A stretch of DNA of 64,000 nt from Breviolum minutum Mf 1.05b.01 (GCA_000507305.1 DF239784.1:62001-126000); one strand, 5' to 3'. Positions 45,139-57,640 are shown, counted from the first letter of the stretch. The notes: a model not told the origin generated them from the letters alone. Translations and numbers: made by a program.

Positions 45139-45239
45139 CTGGTTGGTGGTTGAACCAACCCATCTGAAAAATATTAGTCAAAATGGGAAACTTCCCAAAG
45201 TAGGGGTGAACATAAACAATATTTGAAACCACCAGCTAG
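45139..45239. repeat. PAL-A palindrome copy 9 with 7-bp target-site duplication
   Basis: Ends CTGGTTGGTGGTTGAACC and GAAACCACCAGCTAG. ACAAATA stands at 45132-45138 and again at 45240-45246, the longest duplication found for this family. Confidence 0.85.
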
Positions 45240-45747
45240 ACAAATAATATATCAATGGTTGTTTTTGATTCCCGTAAAAGGTATAATCCCCCAATTGGCA
45301 GTACAAAAAACACCTTTTACGGGAATCAGAAACAACACAAATAGTATATGAGTCATATGAGTGTTTTTTTCAGTCTTTTCAGTTCTACTAAGCAGCAACT
45401 TGTCACAATCGGATTCCTTCCTCGAAAGTGTGTGTTTTTTTGTTAAAAGGGCCTCCCTAGATTTGGGCAAACATTCCAATAAGCTATGGATACTACTACG
45501 ACTATGGGAACTACTACAACTATGGTCTATGAGTCTATGGTATTTTACAATCCGGGCAATTTTTTCCTAAAATTCCTAAACCTGAACTGTTCGGGCATTT
45601 TTGAATCTGAAACATAATGTCAAACAGGCGGAAAACGTAGGATTCTTCAAAAAACACCAACAATAAAAACTCAATCCAGATGGAAATGGATACGACTACA
45701 ACGCAGACTTACAACACTTCATCAATTCCAAACAACATTCACCCATA

Positions 45748-45868
45748 CCATCCATGGGACTGGTGTATTTACAATGTATTTACCTACATTTGGTTGATCT
45801 TTCATGGCTTTCATGTGGGTAAATATACCGTTCGTCTCATGGATTCTCTTAGGGTCACATCATGGGAA
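45748..45868. repeat. PAL-G palindrome copy 4
   Basis: Arms TGTATTTACCTACATTTGG and CATGTGGGTAAATATACC, outer ACCATCCATGGGACTGG and CATCATGGGAATCCC. Confidence 0.6.
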
Positions 45869-47064
45869 TCCCCCACGATGGTTATTCACCCGTGAAACGG
45901 ATCTTATCGTTCTTCCCTTTCCCGAATCCTTGGAGGTTGGAAGGTCGACTTCACGACGATCCAATAGCCCTATCAACGGAGTTATAAATAACCCCATAAA
46001 TTGGCCGAACAGACATGGGTATCTGGATGGTATCTGGGGTTATAACTTTATAACCCTATTTATATGGACATTTAAATGGCCTGTTTTAAATCCTCCTGAA
46101 GAAATGATTCTAAGTTTACCGTTCTATATTTACGGTCTTTATGGTTTTTTCTGACTTCGCTGCTATATACGGTCTTTACCGTTCTGTAATCACGGTGTTT
46201 ACTGTGGAGTGAAATAGGGATAAATTCCCGAAAGTACATGGGTATCTGGGGTGTAGTAACTTTTCCCCATAACCATCCATAACCCTATTTAAATAGATAT
46301 TTCACGCCGTGTATAGGTTGGTTTTGGAGCCCATTCTGGCATCACCGAAACGCACGCCTTTTGCTCAAGCCAATGACCCTTAAGCCACGACCCAACTCAT
46401 AGGCAGCCTGATCAGCCGTTGGATCTCGAAACGATGGGTTCCAACGTGGAATGGGAAAGGTGGAAGTTTCCTGTTAACCAACACTGGGGGGGAAATGAAA
46501 ACTATATCAAAGGGGGCTAAAGGGGCTTGAAAAATATGTGTATACTGTATATATAAATAATTGTGATTGAAATTCCCGCTTGAGGATAGGTGTTTTGGGT
46601 CCGCCCGAAAAAAGAAAACAGTCCAAAAGGGATCGGCATGGATTGGGGATGTAAGAGGCTCGGATATGACATCATCATGATGGCCTGATGTAAGCAAAAC
46701 ACGGTTGGTTGTGATGTGAGGAGACATGCTATTGATCATCGAAATCCGGCGATCACCACTTAGGATGTATAGAAACCCATGGCGAGGCCAGTATGCTAAA
46801 CCTACCTACCTATGTCAAATAACAAATTGTAAGCTAAATTTCAAAACCCCTGAACAGTATGGATGATTTACACTCCCTGCAACCAAACCAGCTCGCCCCT
46901 ATACATAGACCCCCGTGGAAAAATCAGATTCCTATTGGTTTCACCACCACCATTTTCGGAGCGAACTGTTAGTGTGAGTTTGAAGGTGTGGAATCCTGGA
47001 TTTTCATCATCATCATCCACAACCAGTTGGTTGGATTTCTTGCCACCCAGCGACAGAAACATAC

Positions 47065-47172
47065 TACACCCCCGAAAACTAACATGGATACCCAAAATCA
47101 TGGGCCTTGGAAAATGTAACTCCCTTTAAACATGGCAATTTTTGGTATCTATGTTAGATTTCTAGGGTGTAG
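47065..47172. repeat. PAL-E palindrome copy 6
   Basis: Ends CTACACCCCCGAAAACTAAC and GTTAGATTTCTAGGGTGTAG; inner ATGGATACCCAAAATCATGG pairs with TTTTTGGTATCTATG. It matches copy 2 at 24101. Confidence 0.75.
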
Positions 47173-47279
47173 CGCTGTGGAAACAAAATGTTTTGGAAAA
47201 ACATCTTCCCTTCAAATTTCGAGGTGAACAGAATCTAAGTGGGGTTAAAAAACACCTCCACTTATGAGGGTGAACTAAC

Positions 47280-47372
47280 CCCAGTTACCAATTTTATAAG
47301 GCCATGGATAGATATCTTCAAGGGTTACGACTGTAACTCCATTTGCAACAGAGTGCAGGGGCCCACTCTGTA
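47280..47372. repeat. PAL-K palindrome, diverged copy
   Basis: Right part TAACTCCATTTGCAACAGAG followed by GGGGCCCACTCTG, related to the right part of copy 1. A similar remnant is at 48008-48095. Confidence 0.4.
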
Positions 47373-48718
47373 GTCAAAACGCCTTTCACACGCCTTGTTT
47401 GAATGCAACACGTTCCGCGGAATCTGCCACCGAAACTTCTGCGGAATCGGGTCTATATATTACCAACTCAAACAACGCACGATGTTGCAGGAGGAAACCA
47501 ATCCTTCAAAATATTCCAGCCAACATCCGCATCAATCAACTCTGACCAAACCCCCACCCCCAAAAAAAACACATGGGTTTTTTACTTTAATTTCAATGGT
47601 CCAAGTCATTGAAGTCCCGGGAGTTGTTCCCTCCCACCTCCGCAAGGGCACACAGCCCGGGATGCGGTATCTGGAAGGCGGGGGTGGGGGAGGCAGGCTG
47701 AAGGTTGTCTGGAAAAGATCTGGTGAAGAACTTCATCGTGATATATATTTTTGGTGGTTTCCTTAAATGGTGGTACTGTACCCCCAAAATGGATGGATTT
47801 ATAATGGAAAATATCTTTTATCAAACTTGTAAAGCCCTGTCGAAATGTGGGAAAGATGTTACAAACAAATGACATTCCGGAAAAGAAAAGGGGGTCGGGA
47901 TTTTTGAAGATTGATGGGGCTTGGAAGAGGAGTTTCAGGATCTTCTGAACGTATTCAACTTGCATGTGACTCCTGAAAAGTCCTTTGCCACCATTTTCCC
48001 TCTGTTGGTTCAGAGTGGCCGTATAAATGGGTTAATGTGGTTACACTCCTACTTCTAAGGGTTATAATCCCATTTATAACTGGTAGGGGTCCACTTTTTT
48101 AAAAATGATTTTCACCATTTTATAAATAAGAAAATTATCATCATCCACATCGACACACACCATCTTTTGGACAAAAATGGTGGCACCAACGACTTCCAGA
48201 TCTTCCAGGGTAACTGCTTCGAGCTGATTGGTGCCTGATGTGCTTAGGACCCTGGGGGTAGTTCCAATTTCACTATCCCCTAAAAGTTTAAGATAAAAAT
48301 ATATACAAACCTAGAAGTCATGGTAAACCTTTCTATGACTGAAAGAAGCAACAACCAACAATCCCGCAATCTTTGAAATGGAAGCAGGTGTTTTTTTTGG
48401 TACATGGCATGGCCCGTCAAATATTCACTGGTCAGGTCATCTTTTTCTTTTGATTTGCTTCAGATGCTTGGAAAAAGTTCCAAACATATTCTCCCAGATG
48501 GTGGTTTGATGGTGATGTACCATAATGCAATCCGAAAAAAGGAACACAAAAAAATCAAAACCAAGTTTTTGGTGGGTTTCAGTGGGAAAATCACTATCCT
48601 GCTGCATCCTTCTAAAGAACATGTGCGATTTCGGCCGTGATGTTAAGGGATTTAAAGACATCCATGCATGGAAGCGCACCCTACGTCGACAATCAACGAA
48701 GTGGCCCGGAGCATCCAC

Positions 48719-48810
48719 GTATGGAATATTCACCTACCTTTACCATACTTTACTTTTACCACTAAAAGCAACCAAATGTAGGTAAATATACCATGCATGG
48801 AAGCTATGGG
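48719..48810. repeat. PAL-G palindrome copy 5
   Basis: Arms TATTCACCTACCTTTACC and CAAATGTAGGTAAATATACC, right end ATGCATGGAAGCTATGGG. Confidence 0.6.
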
Positions 48811-48948
48811 CGATAGATAGGACATAGCAAAAATAACAGGACCTGGATTCTGCAAGAGTGTGAAAGTTTTCATCAATGTTACCCACCACCAAAAACCGGT
48901 CACGGTCAAGGGGTAGCTGAAATTTGACAGTTCTTGGAGGGTCTATTG

Positions 48949-49075
48949 GGATGTCCATGGTACTTAGTAAATGGTTATAGTCTAATCCCTATATAAGTGG
49001 GTTGGATACGTCCCGTAAGTAGGTGAAATAAACCAATTTACTTGCGATGGTTACGATCACTTCCAGCCGGACACC
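48949..49075. repeat. PAL-H repeat copy 4
   Basis: GGGATGTCCATGGTACTTAG at the left, TTGGATACGTCCCGTAAGTA inside, ACGATCACTTCCAGCCGGAC at the right. This is the best example of the family consensus. Confidence 0.65.
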
Positions 49076-50132
49076 ATTTGTCGCTACCGTTCATTATGTA
49101 AGCCTACCTCAAAAAAAGGGATCCCACGATTCCACCGCCACAGAACTCCTTCCAGGCTCCCTCACAGTATCAGAGTAAGTGTAGAAATGGACGCTTCCTT
49201 GGCATTTTGAGGATTTTTCTGTCGCCAACCTTCACCAAGTTGATACATGCGTTTTGTGCCAAGCAGGTTGGAAAAGTTGGTGAGATTTTTTCAAGGAAAA
49301 ACACGGTGAATTATACAACGATTTCACACGGTTCATGATCATTGATGGCCTGTTTTCCAATGATCATGTTGGCTCAGATTCCCACAGAATCCTTCAACAA
49401 AAAAACGCAACGTCTGTCGTGCATGGTGACCTGACCTTTGTTGCTTTGGAGGATCATTTAGGAAGTGGTTAATAACCACGGTCATCATGGTGAGATTTGT
49501 TTAAGGCGTTCCCAGCCCCCCATTTAGAAACCTGAAATGAAATTAGCTCCGAACAATGGGACTGGCGCATATTTCGGGTTGTCCCCCAGCCAAGCAACTG
49601 TCACCGCCAGGAAAATTTTATTCATAGTAGGGGATCCCGGGGCCCCTAAGAACCTTCAGTTACTACTGTTAGTGGGGGGGAGGCAAACCCAATGTATATT
49701 TTAACCATCAAACATCGAGGAGAAGCGTAAAAGGATTGCTACCAGATCTGAGTTGAATATGAAGATTGGGGGTGGAGCCACCCATCTGAAAACTGTTTTT
49801 TTTAAAACTAAGTAACCATTCCAAAAGGTAGACGTGAAAACCAAAAAATTGAAACTATCACTTAGGAAGGTTTTATGCAAATCTTCCCAGGAATTTTGCG
49901 CTGAACATACAAACAAACATTTAAAACTATCAAGTAGGAAGGTTATATACAAAGTTTTTGTTGCCACCTCCCCAGTTCACTGTCAACCACGGATCTGTTT
50001 CAAAACACCGAGAGACTGCCATCGCTGGGCCAACAAAAAACCACCTGAAATTCGTTTTGTGCGGGTTGAGAGTGGTGGTTATAAGCCATGATTCGTTGCA
50101 GTGCTGAATAGATACCTAGACCCTATAACCTA

Positions 50133-50222
50133 TTCGATCCATGTATCGCATATTTACCTGCATTTGGCTGATTTTATAATCGTACATGTTGGTAAACATA
50201 CCAGTTACATGGATCCTATGGG
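50133..50222. repeat. PAL-G palindrome copy 6
   Basis: Arms GCATATTTACCTGCATTTGG and GTTGGTAAACATACC, outer ATCCATGTATC and TACATGGATCC. Confidence 0.6.
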
Positions 50223-50271
50223 TGTGTCAAAGCTCAGACCCGTTTCTGTGGGTCTGTGGGGCCTTGACGGC

Positions 50272-50673
50272 TTAATGTGGAGATATCATATAGGTGTTCT
50301 GCAACTTTCTCAATGAAGTTCCCGTCGCTCCGCTGGTGATGCTCCATGGCACACCTGCTTCTGCCATCAAGGTGACCGCAGTTTTCTTCATGGAGTGGCT
50401 GCCGAGTTTGTGCAAGGGGAAGTCTTGGAACGCATGTCTTGCCTTGTGTGAGGCTTCTTGCAGCTTCATGAATTTTCCACAAGTAAGCACGTGCTGATAT
50501 GGGTTTGTTCCAAGATCTCTTCTGCCCAATAGTGGCATGTTTGGCTCGATGCTTTGTCCTATGGCAGGCCACTGCTCCCCAAGTCTTAACCACCAGTGGC
50601 TTGCCGGTTCTCCATTCCCACAAAAGATCCCAAATTTGTGAAAATGCCTGGCAATAGAGAGCTTGAGATCCAA
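50272..50673 (-). CDS. Tyrosine-recombinase-like fragment
   Basis: The minus-strand open frame (about 133 codons, stop at the left) reads GEPASHWWLRLGEQWPAIG, later GRRDLGTNPYQHVLTCGKFM, and then GSHSMKKTAVTLMAEAGVPW followed by GTSLRKLQNTYMISPH. The block HSMKKTAVTL, a short helix, and a Tyr about 30 residues later resembles box II (H-x-x-R) and the nucleophilic Tyr of phage-integrase-type recombinases; here Lys stands in place of the usual Arg. I recall similar HSMKxT...TY proteins as abundant in dinoflagellates. It lacks the N-terminal domain and first catalytic Arg, so it is an exon or a relic. A PAL-E-like remnant borders it at 50677-50722. Confidence 0.5.
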   Translation of the reverse strand: MDLKLSIARHFHKFGIFCGNGEPASHWWLRLGEQWPAIGQSIEPNMPLLGRRDLGTNPYQHVLTCGKFMKLQEASHKARHAFQDFPLHKLGSHSMKKTAVTLMAEAGVPWSITSGATGTSLRKLQNTYMISPH

Positions 50674-51039
50674 CTGTTAGTTTTAGGGAGGATAAGATCC
50701 AACTGCGAACTTTCCAGGGTGTAATTAGTTGGTTTTTTATGGTTTTCATCTAGGCCAAGATGCACATTTTTGTCCCTGGGATCTTTTGAAAACAGTGATG
50801 ATGACATGGTCACGGTCATTTACAATGCTAGAAAGTAAGAAACATGACCTTACGATTTTTGTAAGACCACATAGATATAATGAAATTAATCGGTCCCATA
50901 AACACGACGAGTTAACTATCAATTGTTTTTGCCCGCATTAAGTTGGACTTAGGAATCTGCGGCATCCCGATCAAGATGATGGAAGCTTGAAGATGCAACA
51001 AATGAATACCTGAGCAACGTTCAAAACCCTGAATACTTT

Positions 51040-51150
51040 CCATTACACTGATTGATTTACAGGGACCTGTATCAAGATAATGGCATCGTACAAAATCCCG
51101 ATAAAAGTGGGCAGTGTAATCCCCTCTATACGACAACTAACCCGGCTTTT
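51040..51150. repeat. PAL-F repeat, diverged copy
   Basis: Left TACACTGATTGATTTACAGG, right TATACGACAACTAACCCGG; weaker than copies 1-4. Confidence 0.45.
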
Positions 51151-52694
51151 GATCACAGCTCAGCTGTTTTTTGGGTCATATGATTTCATGTTTTTCATGC
51201 CTTGTGCCAACTAGCCTACCGGTTATCTATAGTGCTATCTTATTAGTGCTAAATGGAATATACACCTATTCAATATAGAAATATATAGAAATATTGTTTA
51301 ACTGTTTGGTGCTGAACCCCGCACATTGTTGCGACCCTTTTCTCAGATCAGTTTAGTGAAATTGTCGAATCCATGCTCTGAATCTGGGCAACTGTTCCTT
51401 GGATTCCTAAACCTAAATCGTTTGCACATTTTTTGGGAGGGTTCCCTTACTAAACCCGTACCATTTGGGGGAATTCCCAACCGGCGGTTCAAACATTTGC
51501 TCTTGATGGCTGCCAAGGAACAAAAAGACATTGCAGTAGTCTAAGCATCGCATGGTCAGCCCTGGTTGCTGCAAGGCCGTTTCAATCAGTTGGGTTCTGA
51601 TGAACTCTCAGCTCTTGGTAAAAAAAGCTCTTTCTAATGGCAATTCAAAAGAAAACTATTATCAAGTTCAGGATGCCAGTGACTTTCAGTTGCCCTGGGG
51701 ATCTTTTTAGATGAGATATGTCATGATCTTTCTCAACGGAACCATGATTTTAATAGTAAGGATTTATTTCACAGACAATTCCGTGGGGACTAATTTTGTT
51801 TCATTTCTTCCAGAGAGTAGAATAAACATGGTGGTTTCCAATTGGATGGTTCCAAATCTGTTCTTGAAAAATGGCTGGAAATCACCATTTCCATCCATTG
51901 AAAAAAAAACTGGGTTGCTTCCTTAGGGTACCAGGTATACATCAACTCACTGAAGTTGCTGCAGCCTGTCTACTACCAAGCAGGCCATGTTTTGCTAAGT
52001 GGCCGACATTTTGGATCCTTCCTTGGTTTTTGTTGGATGTTGAAAACTTGGATGGCAACCGCCAATCCGGGGATACGTTAAAAAAAAAGGTCCGGCAGAA
52101 TGAACCGGGTTGCCTGAAACTCAAGCTGTTTTTTCTCACCCGAACAGCAAATCCTTCACTTACATAATTTCTGAAAACGAACAGGCTTGACTCCCACAAT
52201 CAAGATTCTTTGAACAGATTTTTTCTAATTTTGTTTTATGAGTTTGTGGGTACTGGATCTGTTTCTTATTGGAACTCCACCTATGATCTGCAAAGAAATC
52301 GTAGGGTTTTCTCCACCATTTTTCAGGTGGTTTTTGAGTTTCACCATTCTTTTCAGGGTTACTTCTTCATCCAAAAAAGGAAGCAGCCACCAGTTTTGGG
52401 CGTGATGACTTCCAAGCCTCATAATATACCTGTATCATCCACTGTTACATCATGGGAATTTAAGGGTATCCTCCCCCAATGCCACTCCATGGCCACTGGA
52501 AATAAGGTCTTATTTAAGGCCTTACTAACCATCTGGGCAATATATTATGAATCCTTAACCTGAATGTTTCGGCCATGTTGGGGGGATTCCCTTATTAAAC
52601 CACCATTTGGGGTGACCTCGGCTAAGGTCGTTATAAATTGCCCAGTAACCATCATTGTCCTTTGATAATTACCCGACTTTTAGTGATGCCACCA

Positions 52695-52765
52695 ACCCTA
52701 CGCACAGCCACGGCCTTCATGGCAAGGCAGCACATCACCATGGCAAGTCTCAGCTTTGAAGACAT
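52695..52765 (-). CDS. Possible first exon with a signal peptide (minus strand)
   Basis: An ATG at 52765 (minus) opens MSSKLRLAMVMCCLAMKAVA followed by VRR, with a basic start, a hydrophobic core and small residues near a possible cleavage site. A donor could lie near 52697. There is nothing else to connect it to a gene. Confidence 0.25.
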
Positions 52766-53361
52766 CCTCTTTCTGAATGTGTGTGGCTTGAATCTGGAGA
52801 ATCTAACACTACAGTAAGGGGCGTGAAACCGAGTTCTGAAATGTGGATATACTTGAAAATTAAGATTTGGAAGTTGAAAATCGCCTCTTTGAAATTGGAG
52901 ATTTTTATCTTCCTTTCACCTTCGTTGGAAATTGGGTTCCAATATGCCCTCGTTTTTGGGGATGTGCATAACCCCTGGTAAACCCTGAGGAACTCACCCC
53001 CAGTTGGATACGTGGAGAAGATTAATCCATGGATCCAATGGATGGACTAATTGCTGTGATGTCATGCTTGCCCGACTCAAATCCATCCAGACTCACACGG
53101 AAGATGCACAAAAACCACAAAAATCTCGGGGGAACATTTCCTGGCAAAATATCTTTACAAGGATTCTCTTGTGAGGGACGGCCGGGCCATAAGTACAAAC
53201 ACAAATTCAACAAAAAATATTGGACATGTATTTTATCCCAGGGGAACACCCAGCTACCAAATACATTAATTAGGGGAGGTATGGGGGAATTTATGCAACA
53301 AAGGCCAGAAAACCAGCTCCGGAGTAGCAAAGGAAATCCGGAATTTGCTATTCCAACTAAA

Positions 53362-53466
53362 CTAGTTGGTGGTTGAACCAACCCATCTGAAAAATATGCT
53401 CGTCAAAATGGGCACTCTTCCCTCATTTTCGGGGTGAAAATAAAAAATATTTCAAACCACCAACTA
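53362..53466. repeat. PAL-A palindrome copy 10
   Basis: Ends CTAGTTGGTGGTTGAACCAA and TTTCAAACCACCAACTAG; the centre carries GTGAAAATAAAAAATATTTC, the intact version of the sequence that is broken at 57640. Confidence 0.8.
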
Positions 53467-54482
53467 GAAAAACGTGGTTGATTACTCGGCTGGGCTTTAC
53501 ACATACAATTAAACACCTACAAAACTCAACACATCCCTACGAGGTGATTCCATTCCACCACCACCACCCAGCAAATCATCAACCTCTCAACCTTCTCACG
53601 ATCGGCTGACTGAGGTGATTTCAAAAATCTAACGATCCTGGGATCCAACCTGGAAGACACGTTCCTTTCCTTTCTTCGGAATGCAACTGGTAGTTCAGGG
53701 GAGCGGCCTAAACAGGATGGGTGTGTTTATTGTGTTTTGCTAAGTGGCTACAAAATCTGGTACAAATAGGGTCATATAGTTGTACTTCCATCGAAACTAA
53801 AAGTTGTTCTTCCAAAACTACCCTGTGATTTTGAAGATTCTGGAGTTCTTTTTTGCTCCTCGTTTAGTAGGAAAACACATGAAAATCCCTGGCGACCATC
53901 ATCGCTCCCCCAATATCACAGGGGTAGAAAAAATCTTTGCTCCCTTGGTCCAACGGTCCCTGAGCCACGGAAAAAACCCATTATTTCTTTACTGTATACA
54001 TTGTAGTGGTTAGGTTAGTTGTTTAATAGGGTTCCTTATAGTGGTTTATTACGATAATCCCCTACCTGGAACACCTAAGGGGTGCTAAATGAATGGTAAG
54101 GGGTGCCCATTAACATGGAAAAGAGGGTATTACTCCGGCTGAAAAACCGTGGTGTCATTTTGGGCATCTATGTCAAATAGAAGGGGTAAACTTTGATTTT
54201 TTCACCAGAGATGTAATTCCCCAAAAAAAATCAAAAAAGTAGCACCTATAAACAAGCTAATACAAAACGCCGATTCTTTTCCTCTTGGCAAAGCTCAGAA
54301 CAGGTGGATTTCCCCGTCATCACATCACCATCCGAGCACCGTGAACAGATTTTTGCACCCAATTTTTTCGTGTCAGCGAATTCTCGATGGCACCGATGGA
54401 GGGCAACTGCCTGCAGCCAAACTTCATTGAGTCGAAAGATGTGGGCGGACTCAAGGTTTTACCATGTAAATGGGGCGAAATT

Positions 54483-54580
54483 GGGGCCTCTATAAGTAGG
54501 GCGAAATAACCCCAGTTACCGTTACCCCTTGATTTCGGCCATTTGTAGTTGTTATAAGTGGTAGAGGGACCCATCTTGCA
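54483..54580. repeat. PAL-K palindrome copy 2
   Basis: Interior GCCTCTATAAGTAGGGCGAA and GTTGTTATAAGTGGTAGAGG, right end ACCCATCTTGCAGTAAG. Confidence 0.45.
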
Positions 54581-54649
54581 GTAAGAGTGGCAAAGAAAAC
54601 TTTAGGTTGGGTTTTCCTCGGGTCATCAACATCAAAACAAAAAAATCAT

Positions 54650-54805
54650 GTCATCCTGGTGGTGACTACAAGAAGGGGCCCCCCCTAGTTATAAGGTAGT
54701 TATAACCCGAGCAAACCCAATGAAAAACCATGGTTGTTTTCACGGATATAACTAGGGATAAATCCATTTATACTACGTAGGCTTCGGGGGCCCCATCTTG
54801 TAGAA
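54650..54805. repeat. PAL-K-like palindrome copy 3
   Basis: Left CTACAAGAAGGGGCCCCCCC and right GGGGGCCCCATCTTGTAG are an inverted pair about 110 bp apart; inner parts GTTATAAGGTAGTTATAACC and GATATAACTAGGGATAAATC. Confidence 0.6.
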
Positions 54806-55296
54806 TCCTGAAAAGGGGGGGGGGGTAGATCCACGGTTTCGACTTGCCAGGTAGTTACTAGGGAATCCTTGCGACTGAGATCCATCATTCCCAAGACCAA
54901 GCCATGAATTGGTTGGTCCAGGACTTAAAAAAAGGGGTAAGATAACCACTATCCTATCTTGCCAACTTGGAACAAAATAAGGCCTACAATGGAGTCTACC
55001 AACTTTTTCTTCAACCATCATAGAAGTGGAAAGTGGCCCTTTTTTTGGAACAAAACAAAAGGCCACTCATCTTCCGGGGGACACATTTTCCACTGAACCA
55101 TGCTTATGGGAGGAAGAATCCCATTTTTTGTAAGAGGAATCATGGGAACTTGCGATAGCTGCTACTAATGGGGAACGATTGACTGCCAGGCAACGTAGTG
55201 TTGTTACTGATTGTTTTTGGCGCGAAATGGACATAGGGGTAACCATTAAGGACCCAGCAGCACGTTCTTGCGATCATTGTCGCTTTGTAAAAGGGG

Positions 55297-55401
55297 TACA
55301 CCCCGGAAAACTAACATGGAACCTGAAAATGAACCCCTGGAAGAGGAGATTCCTATTAGAAACCATCATTTTCAGGTTCCATGTTAGTTTTCGGGGGGGT
55401 A
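55297..55401. repeat. PAL-E palindrome copy 7
   Basis: Ends TACACCCCGGAAAACTAACA and TGTTAGTTTTCGGGGGGGTA. The inner GGAACCTGAAAATGA pairs with TCATTTTCAGGTTCC, making this the most perfect hairpin of the family. Confidence 0.85.
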
Positions 55402-55748
55402 AACACGTTGATTGAAAGTTGAAAGACCTTCCAAACATTCACCAAAGTGATGAGATGAGATGTGATGATGGTTGCCTAAAAAAAATTGCACACTATGGTT
55501 TCTAGGATGTTGTAATTTGTGCTTAAGAAGTCAGTTTTTTTGATCTCTTTGCTGAAAATTAATAGAAACCTCCTCAAAAAAAATGAACGATGACTAATCA
55601 GTTCACCTCAGCGGCATGTAATTTCACCCCGATGTTTTTGCAAACTTTGACCCTTGCCTGGCAAAACATGATATGAATAATGACAATGATGTACTGACAT
55701 ACTGACTGGTAAAATTGACCGCGCACTTTTTTCATGGCTTGTGAGATA

Positions 55749-55856
55749 CTAGTTGTTGGTTTCAACCCAGTTCAAAAATATTAGTAAAATTTAGTAAAAT
55801 TGGATCCTTTCCCCAAGTCGAGGTAAAAATAGAAAATGTTTGGAACCACCACCTAG
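55749..55856. repeat. PAL-A palindrome copy 11
   Basis: Ends CTAGTTGTTGGTTTCAACCC and GGAACCACCACCTAG, with a small internal duplication of TTAGTAAAAT. Confidence 0.75.
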
Positions 55857-57207
55857 AACAATGCCCGAATATAGCTAAGTGAAGGTAGTATTTCATCCCT
55901 GGGATACAGCAAATAAACAGGGTCATCTGGGTCACTCAATTGACTCAACCGTTAAAAGAAACTCCAAAATCATGTGTAGCAAAAACACTATCCCCCCCGC
56001 TTTTCGGCAGCTTATCTTTTTCAAATTCGATCATCTTTGACGGGGGAAAACACTCAACCTGCTATTGCTTGATCCTTCGCTTTTTGACACTTCATGTACG
56101 TATTTGGTGGCAAAGCAACTGTGTGTCCGTTGGTGAGAAAATATACAACTCCGAAAAATTGATTGGGAAGGCCATTCGTCGCTTGGTTTGGGCTGAAAAA
56201 AAAACATCTCACAAAATTCTTCGCCCAGAAATTTCTTGGGGCCCAAAAAAAAACTTGGGGAACTGCCTAATTTCTTGGATTTTGCCACTGTTCGATGCGG
56301 ATGGAAAAAATTCCCAAAAGGTTCTCCCCAATGGTTGATTGAATGATGGTGATGAACCCCATGGGATCCAATCCGTGAAAAATCCCAAATTTCAGGAGCC
56401 AACTTTCATCAAATCCAACAACCTGCTCCGGAAACTCACTTGCTGTCCGCTCTTCTCTGTCCACCTGAGCGGACAGATTCATACCCCAACTTTGGGCAAG
56501 GCTCAAATTTATCTTGGCTAGTCAACCTACCCTCCCCTAATGTACCCCCCCCCAGAAATAGGTGGCCTTACTAAGGGCTTGATAACCATTGATTTCCCTT
56601 ACTTAGTTGTTTCGGTTTTTGTTTGGGGATTATGCTACCCAAATAGTATGGGGATTATAATGCCAATAATAGAGATTCCCTACAAACCAATTTAAAATTC
56701 GGGAATCCCAAAGTGACTAAAGCTTTCATTTTCCACGAGGCAGCATCCCTAGGTGGTGGTGTAATTTTTCAATTTCAAGGACAGTTTTTTTTAACTCAGA
56801 AAAAAAACCGCCCAACTTTGGTGCGGCAGCGTCAAAAGACCTGGAAGTCCTGGAAGGAACCACCATTTTTTCATAAGTAAGGTAATCATCATCCAGAAGG
56901 AAGCCCACCATTTTTGAAAATGGTGGCGTGGCGACCTTCCAGTTTTAATCGTAGATTTTCAGTACGATTTCTTACGCCATGGAGTTCGGCCATTTGGAAG
57001 GGGAACCAACCCTAGGGGATGGTCCTATTTACCCTATAGACATCCAGCAAAATACCTCCTGAAGGGTGTTTGGATGGTATCTGGCCAAATTACACCTTCA
57101 CCATCCGGTTTCCCTGAAATAGCCGGGGATTTCTCCCTTACGTTTTCACCACGATTTGGGGGCCCCAAAACTCGTGGTGAGGTCACCAGATGGTATGTTT
57201 TTAAAGG

Positions 57208-57313
57208 TTACCCACCTGAAGTTTAACATAGCCCCTGAAAAGTTACCTCCCCAAAAGGAAAGTAATCTCCTAACCATCATTTTTCAGGGGCTATGTTAAA
57301 CTTCGGGGGTGTA
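57208..57313. repeat. PAL-E palindrome copy 8
   Basis: Ends TTACCCACCTGAAGTTTAAC and GTTAAACTTCGGGGGTGTA; inner ATAGCCCCTGAAAAG and TTTTTCAGGGGCTAT pair. Confidence 0.8.
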
Positions 57314-57425
57314 CCAACTGGGATGGATGGATGGATGCCGGGGTGTTTTCTCCCTGGGTTAGCTCCCGGACACAGCTCCAAAAGCTGCCGACGCAGTTCC
57401 ACGCGATCCTGGTGCAAGAGAGATG

Positions 57426-57525
57426 CCCTAAGAATCCTGACCCCACAATCCAGTGGCTAATTTGAGGACCCAAACCCCTGTTATGCAGGTTCCAACCCTT
57501 CCATTGGAGGGTCCAAGGATTCTTA
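57426..57525. repeat. PAL-L palindrome copy 4
   Basis: Ends CCCTAAGAATCCTGACCCC and GGTCCAAGGATTCTTAGGG are almost fully complementary. Confidence 0.75.
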
Positions 57526-57551
57526 GGGTGAAGGTTTTTTTTTAAACATAC

Positions 57552-57640
57552 CTAGTTGGTGGTTGAACCAACCCAGTTGAAAAATATGAGTCAAATTTAG
57601 ATCATTTCCCCAAATAGGGGTGAAAATAAAAAATATTTTT
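57552..57640. repeat. PAL-A palindrome copy 12, truncated by the LINE
   Basis: Starts CTAGTTGGTGGTTGAACCAA and proceeds normally to GTGAAAATAAAAAATATT, then turns into a T run (57635-57645). The expected AAACCACCAACTAG end is absent. Confidence 0.8.

Larger units (their letters stand above)
41719..50271. other. Region without a supported gene, repeat-rich
   Basis: Weak minus-strand candidates exist at 44535-44620 (NLGDLNTFLPRFRHLLGTLP) and 47400-47460 (DSAEVSVADSAERVAFKQGV), without clean splice pairs. A (GAACTACTA)-like phrase at about 45490-45540 and ten listed repeats make up much of the rest. Confidence 0.35.
50740..57551. other. Region without a supported gene, repeat-rich
   Basis: Apart from the signal-peptide-like frame at 52.7 kb and the listed repeats, only short open frames without motifs are seen. 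The ones at 53022-53381 (both strands) and 56031-56402 lack any recognisable feature. Confidence 0.35.
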
